Shown piece after piece: positions 56,546 through 64,000 of a stretch of 64,000 nucleotides of DNA (within the stretch, counting starts at the first letter, position 1; every line of letters begins with the position of its first letter). A program made the position numbers and the translations under genes. The notes beneath the pieces are model-generated. The model did not search any database and was not told the origin of the DNA. It was given only the letters and a program-made list of their open reading frames with translations. Source of the stretch: Carnegiea gigantea (taxonomy: Eukaryota > Streptophyta > Magnoliopsida > Caryophyllales > Cactaceae); NCBI GenBank assembly GCA_029747015.1, contig JAKOGI010003151.1:1-64000 (forward strand), in the 5' to 3' direction.

Positions 56546-56933
56546 ATTGGATTCTTGCGAACAAATGTTCATTTTGGGGCTGCCGCGGCCGCTGAGTGCG
56601 CATAATGCACGACGGCTCCAAGAGGATCGCAAGTTCGTAACTGAACAAATGGAAGAGGCGAGCTAAGTGTGCGTTACGGACGGTAGCACGACCACCTTCA
56701 TCGCCCCGTGCATGCATGGGGTTTCGTCCGTGCGTTGCAGTAAAAAGGGGCCTCTGATGTGTTTTTCAGGGCCACGAGGCGCCCGTAGGGGAATTTCGAT
56801 AATTTCAACTGAACATAGGGGGATGGCCTGATTTGGATGCTTTTTCCACGTCCTGGTCAGTTCTAATCCGCTGGCCACAACTAATGAAACGAGAAAGATC
56901 GGCGCTTCTAAGAAAGAAAAAAACAACGAAAAA

Positions 56934-57052
56934 GGGGTGCAACACGAGGACTTCCCAGGAGGTCACCCATCCTACCACTACTCTCGCCCACGCACGCTTA
57001 ACTGCGGAGTTCTGATGGGATCCGGTGCATCAGTGCTGGTATGATCGCACCC
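56934..57052 (-). rRNA. 5S rRNA: 5S rRNA, class A
   Basis: TATAAAT upstream box; changes at 79 and 63. Spacer from 57110 to 57270 has many insertions. Confidence 0.92.
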
Positions 57053-57457
57053 ATCAGAATCTGGCGGAACAAGTCATTTATAGAGTGTACGCGGCTGCCG
57101 AGTCGCTCATAGAGCGCGCAAAATCTATAAGACGTTCGCAAGTTTCGTAACTGACAAGCTCGGAAAGCGGCGAGCTAAGGTGTGCCGTTACGGGACGGTT
57201 AGCTCGACGCCTTCATCGCCACGGGGCGAGCAGTGGGTTTCGTCCCCCTTAAGTTGTGTTGCAGTAAAAAGGGGCCTCTAATGTGGTTTTCAGTGACAGG
57301 AGGCGTCCGTGGAGGAATTTCGGTAATTTCGAGTGAACAAGGGCGGAAGGCCTGATTTGGATGCTTCTTCCACGTCCTGGTCAGTTCTTATCTGCTGGCC
57401 ACAGCAAATGAAACGAGAAAGATCGGCGCTTCTAAGAAAGAAAAAAACAACGAAAAA

Positions 57458-57576
57458 TGGTTGCAACACGACGACTTCCCAGGAGGTCACCCATCCTAGC
57501 GCTACTCTCGCCCAAGCACACTCAACTGCGGAGTTCTGATGGGATCCGATGCATAAGTGCTGGTATGATCGCACCC
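57458..57576 (-). rRNA. 5S rRNA: 5S rRNA, class A variant (twin of 49828)
   Basis: Same GCAACCA 3' end and box A changes as 49828. Upstream box CATAAAA. Its 3' spacer is a B-to-A chimera. Confidence 0.92.
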
Positions 57577-57969
57577 ATCGGAATCTGGCGGAACAAGTCT
57601 TTTATGGAGTGTACGCGGCTGCCGAGTCGCTCATCGATCGCGCCAAATCTAAGGAGTTCGCAAGTTCGTAACTGACAGCTCGGAAGTGGCGAGCTAAGAG
57701 TGCGTTACGGACGGTAGCTCGACCACCCTCATCGCCCCGTGCATGCATGGGGTTTCGTCCGTGTGTTGTATTAAAAAACGACCTTTGATGTGGTTTTCAG
57801 GTGCCGACGCTGTTCCGCTAGGGGAATTTCGGTAATTTCAAATGTGAACAGGGCGGAAGGCATGACTTGGAGCTTTTGTTCTCGTTCCTGGTGAGTCTCA
57901 TCCGACGCCCCGCAGCCAGATGAAACGGAAAGATCCCGGCGATGTAAGAAGAAAAAAAACAACGAAAAG

Positions 57970-58089
57970 GGGGTGCAACACGAGGATTTCCCAGGAGGAG
58001 GGCACCCATCCTAGTACTACTCTCGCCCAAGCACGCTTAACTGCGCAGTTATGATGGGATCCGGGCCACTAAGCTGGGATGATCGCACC
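57970..58089 (-). rRNA. 5S rRNA: 5S rRNA, class C, 120 nt with indels
   Basis: Three bases inserted in box C, one lost near 22 and one at the start. TATAATA-like upstream box. Part of an indel-rich patch (57790-58180). Confidence 0.8.
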
Positions 58090-58484
58090 ATTAGAATCTG
58101 GCGGAACAAATATTATTATAGAGTGCACGCGCCGTTTTGGCGCCGAGCGATCAGTACATGCCGGCCAATCGAAAGAGTTCGCAAGTTCGTAACTGACAGC
58201 TCGGGAGCGGCGAGCTAAGAGTTCGTTACGGACGGTAGCTCGACCGCCTTCATCGCCCTGTGCGAGCACGGGGTTTCGTCCGTGTGTTGTAGTAAAAAGA
58301 GGCCTCTAATGTGGTTTTCAGTGCCAGGCGGCGTCCGTAAAGAAATTTCGGTAATTTCGATTGAACAAGGACGGAAGGCCTTATTTGGAAGCTTTTTCCT
58401 CGTCCTGGTCCGTCCTCATCCGGCGGCCGCAGCAAATGAAAAGAGAAAGATCGGTGGTTTTGAGAAAGAAAAAGCAACGAAAAA

Positions 58485-58603
58485 GGGGTGCAACACGAAG
58501 ACTTCCCAGGAGGTCGCCCATCCCAGTACTACTCTTGCCCCAGCACGCTTAACTGAAGAGTACAGGTGGGATCCGGTGCATTAGTGCTGGTATGATCGCG
58601 CCC
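58485..58603 (-). rRNA. 5S rRNA: 5S rRNA, divergent class D (twin of 50840)
   Basis: Same unusual block at 38-49 as its twin 7645 bp to the left. Non-TATA flank. Confidence 0.92.
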
Positions 58604-58991
58604 GTCGAATTCTTGCGGAACAAATGTTTCATTGAGAGTACGCGTCCGCTGAGTTGCGCATAAAGCACGCCGGCTCCAAAGAGGTCGCAAGTTCGTAGCT
58701 GACAACTCGGAAGAGGCGAGCTAAGCGTGCGTTACAGACGGTAGCTGGACCACCTTCATCGCCCCGTGCATGCATGGGGTTTCGTCCGTGCGTTGCAGTA
58801 AAAAGGGGCCTCTGATGTGTTTTTCAGGGCCTGGACGCGTCCGTAGGGGAATTTCGGTAATTTCAAGTGAACATGGGCGGATGGCATGATTTGGATGCTT
58901 TTTCCACGCCCTGGTCGGTTCTCATCCGCTGGCCACAGCAAATGAAACGAGAAAGACCGGTGCTTTTAAGGAAGAAAAAAAGAACGAAAAA

Positions 58992-59110
58992 GGGGTGCAA
59001 CACGAGGACTTCCCAGGGGGTCACCCATCCTAGTACTACTCTCGCCCAAGCACGCTTAATTGCGCGTTTCTGATGGGATCCGGTGCATTAGTGCTGGGAT
59101 GATCGCACCC
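58992..59110 (-). rRNA. 5S rRNA: 5S rRNA, class B (relative of 51347)
   Basis: Same mixed A/B 3' flank as 51347. Change near 46. AATGAAA flank. Confidence 0.94.
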
Positions 59111-59495
59111 ATTGGATTCCTGCGGAACAAATGTTTCATTGAGGGTGAGCGGCCGTTGAGTTGTGCATACAGCACGCCTGCTCCAAAGAGATCGCAAGTT
59201 CGTAACTGGCAGCTCGGAAGCGGCGAGCTAAGAGTGCGTTACGCACGGTAGCTCGACCACCCTCATCGCCCCGTGCATACATGGGGTTTCGTCCGTGTGT
59301 TGTATTAAAAAACGACGTCTGATGTGGTTTTCAGGGCCCGGACGCGGCCGTAGGGGAATTTCGATAATTTCAAGTGAACATGGGCGGAAGGCCTGACTTG
59401 GATGCCTTTTCCTCGTCCTCAGTGCTCATCCGACGGCCGCAGTAGATGAAACGAGAAAGATCGGCGCTTTTAAGTAGGAAAAAAACAACGAAAAG

Positions 59496-59614
59496 GGGGT
59501 GCAACACGAGGACTTCCCAGGAGGTCACCCATCCTAGTACTACTCTCGCCCAAGCACGCTTAACTGCGCAGTTCTGTTGGGATCCGGTGCATTAATGCTA
59601 GGATGATCGCACCC
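59496..59614 (-). rRNA. 5S rRNA: 5S rRNA, class C
   Basis: TATA flank; changes at 38 and 15. Upstream spacer is indel-rich (59640-60000). Confidence 0.93.
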
Positions 59615-60003
59615 ATTAGAATATGGCGGAACAAATCTTTTATAGAGTGCACGTCGCCTGCCGAGTCGCTCATACATCGCGCCAAATCTAAAGAGTCGCA
59701 AGTCGTAAACTGGAAGCTCGGAAGCGGCGTAGCTAAGAGTCGTACGGACCGTAGCCGACCGCCTTTCCTCGCCCGGTGCGAGCACGGGTTTCGTCCGTGT
59801 GTTGCAGTTAAAAGAGGCCTCTATGTGGTTTTCCCCTCGTGCCAGGCGGCTGTCCGTAAAGAAATTTGTCAATTATCGATTGAACAAGGAAGGAAGCCTG
59901 ATTGCGGAAGCTTTTTCCTGCCTGGCGTCAGTCCTCAATCCAGGCGGCCGCAGCACTGAAACGAGAAAGGATGTGTGCGTTGAAAAGAAAAAACAACGAA
60001 AAA

Positions 60004-60123
60004 GGGGTGACAACACGAGGACTTCCCAGGAGGTCACCCATCGCAGTACTACTCTCGCCCAAGCACCCTTAACTGCGGAGTTCTAATGGGATCCGGTGCA
60101 TTAGTGCTGGTATGATCGCACCC
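60004..60123 (-). rRNA. 5S rRNA: 5S rRNA, class D, 120 nt
   Basis: One base inserted near the 3' end. G57 in box A and a change at 81 shared with 54394 and 62030. Non-TATA flank. Confidence 0.9.
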
Positions 60124-60510
60124 GTCGAATTCTTGCGGAGCAAATGTTTCATTGAGGGTACGCGGCCGCTGAGTTGCGCATAAAGCACGCCGGCTCCAAG
60201 GAGGTCGCAAGTTCGTAACTGACAACTCGGAAGAGGCGAGCTAAGCGTGCGTTACGGACGGTAGCTCGACCCCCTTCATCGCCCCGTGCATGCATGGGGT
60301 TTCGTCCGTGTGTTGCAGTAAAAAGGGCCTCTGATGTGTTTTTCAGGGACACGAGGCGTCCGTAGGGGAATTTCGGTAATTTCGACTGAACATAGGCGGA
60401 TGGCCTGATTTGGATGCTTTTTCCACGTCCGGGTCAGTTCTTATCCGCTGGCCGCAGCAAATGAAACGAGAAAGATCGGCGCTTCTAAGAAAGAAAAAAA
60501 CAACGAAAAA

Positions 60511-60629
60511 GGGGTGCAACACGAGGACTTCCAAGGAGGTCACCCATCCTAGCACTACTCTCGCCCAAGCACGCTTAACTGCGCAGTTCTGATGGGATCC
60601 GGTGCATTAATGCTGGGATGATCGCACCC
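60511..60629 (-). rRNA. 5S rRNA: 5S rRNA, A/C chimera
   Basis: G77 of class A with C-type 5' half and TATA flank; change at 97. Confidence 0.93.
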
Positions 60630-61017
60630 ATTAGAATCTGGCGGAACAAATATTTTATAGAGTGCACGCGGCTGCCGAGTCGCTCATACATCGCGCCAAA
60701 TCTAAAGAGTTCGCAAGTTCGTAACGGACAGCTCGGAAGCGGCGAGCTAAGAGTTCGTTATGGACGGTAGCTCGACCGCCTTCATCGCCCCGTGCAAGCA
60801 CGGGGGTTTGTCCGTGTGTTGCAGTAAAAAGGGGCCTCTAATGTGGTTTTCAGTGCCAGGAGGCGTTCGTGGAGGAATTTCGGTAATTTCGAGTGAACAA
60901 GGGCGGAAGGCCTGATTTGAAAGCTTTTCCCTCGTCCCGGTCAGTTCCCATCCGACGGCCGCAGCAAATGAAACGAGAAAGACCGGTGCTTTTAAGAAAG
61001 AAAAAAATAACGAAAAA

Positions 61018-61136
61018 GGGGTGCAACACAAGGACTTCCCAGGGGGTCACCCATCCTAGTACTACTGTCGCCCAAGCACGCTTAATTGCGCATTTCTGAT
61101 GGGATCCGGTGCATTAGTGCTAGGATGATCGTACCC
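61018..61136 (-). rRNA. 5S rRNA: 5S rRNA, class B
   Basis: Changes at 107, 70, 15 and 5. AATGAAA flank. Confidence 0.93.
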
Positions 61137-61524
61137 ATTGGATTCTTGCGGAACAAATGTTTCATTGAGGGTGAGCGGCCGTTGAGTTGTGCATACAGCA
61201 CGCTTGCTCCAAAGAGATCGCAAGTTCGTAACTGGCAGCTCGGAAGCGGCGAGCTAAGAGTGTGTTACGGACGGTAGCTCGACCACCCTCATCGCCCCGT
61301 GCATGCATGGGGTTTTGTCCGTGTGTTGTATTAAAAAACGACCTCTGAAGTGGTTTTCAGGGCCTGGACGCGTCCGTAGGGGAATTTCGGTAATTTCAAG
61401 TGAACATGGGCGGAAGGCCTGACTGGGATGCTTTTTCCTCGTCCTGGTCAGTTCTCATCCGACGGCCGCAGCAGATGAAACGAGAAAAATCGGCGCTTTT
61501 AAGGAAGAAAAAAACAACGAAAAG

Positions 61525-61643
61525 GGGGTGCAACACGAGGACTTCCCAGGAGGTCACCCATCCTAGTACTACTCTCGCCCAAGCACGGTTAACTGCGCAG
61601 TTCTGATGGGATCCGGTGCATTAATGCTGGGATGATCGCACCC
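61525..61643 (-). rRNA. 5S rRNA: 5S rRNA, class C
   Basis: TATA flank; box A change at 56 shared with 9974. Confidence 0.94.
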
Positions 61644-62029
61644 ATTAGATTCTGGCGGAACAAATCTTTTATAGAGTGCACGCGGCTGCCGAGTCGCTCA
61701 CACATCGCGCCAAATCTAAAGAGTTCGCAAGTTCGTAACTGACAGCTCGGAAGCGGCGAGCTAAGAGTTCGTACGGACGGTAGCTCGACCGCCTTCATCG
61801 CCCCGCGCGAGCATTGGGTTTCGTCCGTGTGTTGCAGTAAAAAGGGGCCTCTAATGTGGTTTTCAGTGCCAGGCGGCGTCTGTAAAGAAATTTCGGTAAT
61901 TTCGATTGAACAAGGACGGAAGGCCTGATTTGGAAGCTTTTTCCTCGTCCTAGTCAGTCCTCATCCGGCCGCCGCAGCAAATGAAACGAGAAAGATCGGT
62001 GGTTTTGAGAAAGAAAAAACAACGAAAAA

Positions 62030-62148
62030 GGGGTGCAACACGAGGACTTCCCAGGAGGTCACCCATCGCAGTACTACTCTCGCCCAAGCACCCTTAACTG
62101 CGGAGTTCTGATGGGATCCGGTGCATTAGTGCCGGTATGATCGCACCC
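62030..62148 (-). rRNA. 5S rRNA: 5S rRNA, class D
   Basis: G80 with 81 and G57 changes; also 16 and the first upstream bases. Non-TATA flank. Confidence 0.93.
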
Positions 62149-62535
62149 AACGCATTCTTGCGGAACAAATGTTTCATTGAGGGTACGCGGCCGCTGAGTT
62201 GCGCATAAAGCACGCCGGCTCCAAAGAGGTCGCAAGTTAGTAACTGACAACTCGGAAGAGGCGAGCTAAGCGTGCGTTACGGACGGTAGCTCGACCACCT
62301 TCATTGCCCCGTGCATGCATGGGGTTTCGTCCGTGCATTGCAGCAAAAAGGGGCCTCTAATGTGTTTTTCAGGGCCACGAGGCGTCCGTAGGGGAATTTC
62401 GGTAATTTCGATGAACATAGGGGAGCCTGATTTGGATGCTTTTGCCACGGTCCTGGTAGTTCTCACTCGCTTGCCAACAGCGAATGAAACAAGAAAGATC
62501 GGAGCTTCTAAGAAGATAAAAAACAATGGAAAAAA

Positions 62536-62655
62536 GGGGTGCAACACGAGGACTTCCAGGAGTCACCCATCATAGCACTACCCTCGCCAAAGCACGCACT
62601 TAACTGAGGAGTTCTGATGGTGATCCGGTGCATCAGTGCTGGTATGATCGCACGC
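62536..62655 (-). rRNA. 5S rRNA: 5S rRNA, class A, 120 nt with indels
   Basis: Two bases lost in box C, two gained in box A, one gained near 36. TATA present. Within an indel-rich patch (62400-62660). Confidence 0.82.
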
Positions 62656-63043
62656 ATCTGAATCTGGCGGAACAATTCTTTTATAGAGTGTACGCGGCTG
62701 CCGAGTCGCTCATAGATCGCGCCAAATCTAAAGAGTTCGCAAGTTCGTAACTGACAGCTCGGAAGCGGGGAGCTAAGAGTGCGTTACGGACGGTAGCTCG
62801 ACCGCCTTCATCGCCCCGTGCGAGCATTGGGTTTCGACCGTGTGTTGCAGTAAAAAGGGGCCTCTAATGTGGTTTTCAGTGCCAGGAGGCGTCCGTGGAG
62901 GAATTTCGGTAATTTCGAGTGAACAAGGGCGGAAGGACTGATTTGAAAGCTTTTTCCTCGTCCCGGTCAGTTCCCATCCGACGGCCGCAGCAAATGAAAC
63001 GAGAAAGACCGGTGCTTTTAAGAAAGAAAAAAATAACGAAAAA

Positions 63044-63162
63044 GGGGTGCCACACGAGGACTTCCCAGGGGGTCACCCATCCTAGTACTACTCTCGCCCA
63101 AGCACGCTTAATTGCGCATTTCTGATGGGATCCGGTGCATTAGTGCTGGGATGATCGCACCC
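63044..63162 (-). rRNA. 5S rRNA: 5S rRNA, class B
   Basis: Change at 111. The AATGAAA flank and the spacer to 63260 have small indels. Confidence 0.92.
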
Positions 63163-63558
63163 ATTGGATTCTTGCGGAACAAATGTTTCATGAGGAGATG
63201 AGCGGCCTTGAGTTGTGCCTACAGCACGCCAGCTCCAAAGAGATCCCTAAGACCAGAAGTTCGTAACTGACAGCTCGGAAGCGGCGAGCTAAGAGTGCGT
63301 TACGGACGGTAGCTCGACCACCCTCATCGCCCCGTGCATGCATGGGGTTTCGTCCGTGTTTTGTATTAAAAAACGACCTCTGATGTGGTTTTCAGGGCCT
63401 GGACGCGTCCGTAGGGGAATTTCGGTTATTTCAAGTGAACATGGGCGGAAGGCCTGACTTGGATGCTTTTTCCCCGTCCTGGTCAGTTCTCATCCGACGG
63501 CCGCAGCAGATGAAACGAGAAAGATCGGCGCTTTTAAGGAAGAAAAAAAAACGAAAAG

Positions 63559-63677
63559 GGGGTGCAACACGAGGACTTCCCAGGAGGTCACCCATCCTAG
63601 TGCTACTCTCGCCCAAGCACGCTTAACTGCGCAGTTCTGATGGGATCCGGTGCATTAATGCTGGGATGATCGCACCC
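63559..63677 (-). rRNA. 5S rRNA: 5S rRNA, class C, last complete gene
   Basis: TATA flank; change at 75. The second terminator run is fused to the first by loss of CA. Confidence 0.94.
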
Positions 63678-64000
63678 ATTAGAATATGGCGGAACAAATC
63701 TTTTATAGAGTGCACGCGGCTGCCGAGTCGCTCATACATCGCGCCAAATCTAAAGAGTTCGCAAGTTCGTAACTGACAGATCGGAAGCGGCGAGCTAAGA
63801 GTTCGTTGCGGACGGTAGCTCGACCGCCTTCATCGCCCCGTGCGAGCATTGGGTTTCGTCCGTGTGTTGCAGTAAAAAGGGACCTCTAATGTGGTTTTCA
63901 GTGCCATGCGGCGTCCGTAAAGGAATTTCGATAATTTCGATTGAACAAGGACGGAAGGCCTGATTTGGAAGCTTTTTCCTCGTCCTGGTCAGTCCTCATC
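63678..64000. other. Partial C-to-D spacer at the window end
   Basis: Normal C-to-D spacer cut off at GTCAGTCCTCATC, about 80 bp before the next expected gene. Nothing else is seen in it. Confidence 0.85.

Larger units (their letters stand above)
1..64000 (-). repeat. 5S rDNA tandem array (about 507-bp unit), incomplete at both ends
   Basis: The window is one uninterrupted head-to-tail array of 5S rRNA genes, all transcribed from the minus strand. I counted 126 gene copies by locating the 3' end (plus-strand GGGGTGCAAC) and 5' end (plus-strand ATCGCACCC) of each; almost all are 119 nt. Spacers are about 387 bp and apply to every inter-gene stretch not listed separately: reading left to right each holds about 33 bp of upstream promoter of the left gene, a GC-rich middle with a GCTCG...CGAGC inverted repeat and an 18-bp palindrome-like stem, a TTTTCAG/AATTTCGGTAATTTCG segment, and the A-rich terminator of the right gene. 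A GGATCC site sits in most genes. No rDNA of another type, no transposon and no low-copy sequence interrupts it. Identification as plant 5S rDNA is secure; the species is not determinable. Confidence 0.98.

Noticed and set aside
352..63626. Recurring open reading frames of 60-147 codons, such as 9345-9551 and 9538-9729 plus, or 9302-9502 minus.
   Set aside because: They recur once per unit, overlap the 5S gene and its spacer on both strands, break with each indel, and have no protein-like features. They are by-products of a GC-rich repeat without stops in some frames.
1..64000. CRISPR-like or satellite-only interpretation of the regular repeats.
   Set aside because: The period is about 507 bp and each unit contains a full 5S rRNA gene with pol III signals; CRISPR repeats are far shorter with unique spacers.
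1..64000. Cassandra-type retrotransposons, which carry 5S-like sequence in their terminal repeats.
   Set aside because: No internal domain, primer binding site, polypurine tract or target duplications; the units are strictly head to tail with a constant spacer.
1..64000. Linked 35S-5S arrangement.
   Set aside because: No 18S, 5.8S or 25S sequence was recognised in any spacer.
1..64000. A new mobile or defence system.
   Set aside because: No protein-coding content and no non-rDNA sequence is present. The unusual aspects are the higher-order organisation and promoter classes of the array itself.

Overview
The whole 64-kb window is the inside of a tandem 5S ribosomal DNA array from a land plant, most probably a flowering plant. 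No protein-coding gene, tRNA, 35S rDNA or transposon was recognised. Read on the minus strand, each unit holds a 119-nt gene that starts GGGTGCGATCAT and ends GTTGCACCCC. Its internal promoter matches the plant pattern: box A at about +50 to +64, the intermediate element at +67 to +72, and box C from +80. T-runs directly downstream are typical RNA polymerase III terminators. The species cannot be named from the sequence. With no 18S or 25S rDNA present, this is the unlinked (S-type) 5S arrangement.

Layout: I located 126 gene copies by hand, all on the minus strand, mostly 505-508 bp apart (119-bp gene plus a spacer of about 387 bp). The array runs off both ends; the window starts in the 3' flank of one unit and ends inside a spacer. 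Two positions (near 6080 and 40050) are units whose gene has been deleted. Two others (15163-15329 and 16463-16713) have shortened spacers that remove a gene's upstream promoter. Three genes (27416, 36016, 44291) are clearly broken.

The units fall into four sequence classes, called A, B, C and D here. Relative to the usual angiosperm 5S sequence: A has G22 and G77; B has C13, A44, G46, A51 and C93; C has C13, T20 and G46; D has G80. Read left to right they mostly recur in the order B-C-D-A, a higher-order repeat of about 2.03 kb. A and C genes carry TATAAAA at -30 to -24. B and D genes have AATGAAA there, so TATA and non-TATA units tend to alternate. By hand count, 62 genes have the AATGAAA-type flank, 52 an intact or near-intact TATA, 10 a mutated TATA and 2 have lost the region. 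Breaks in the order, chimeric units and co-linear blocks repeated at 7.63 kb and about 41.7 kb indicate unequal crossing-over and gene conversion.

How it works: every unit would be a separate pol III transcription unit giving 5S rRNA for the large ribosomal subunit. From sequence alone class A looks most competent (TATA present, helix III pairing kept). D keeps helix III but lacks TATA; B and C carry G46 opposite G31 in helix III, and B also changes box A and box C. Scattered indel-dense patches and three poly-C runs may be sequencing or assembly errors and should be checked against reads before calling those copies pseudogenes. The short open reading frames that recur every unit are by-products of the repeat.
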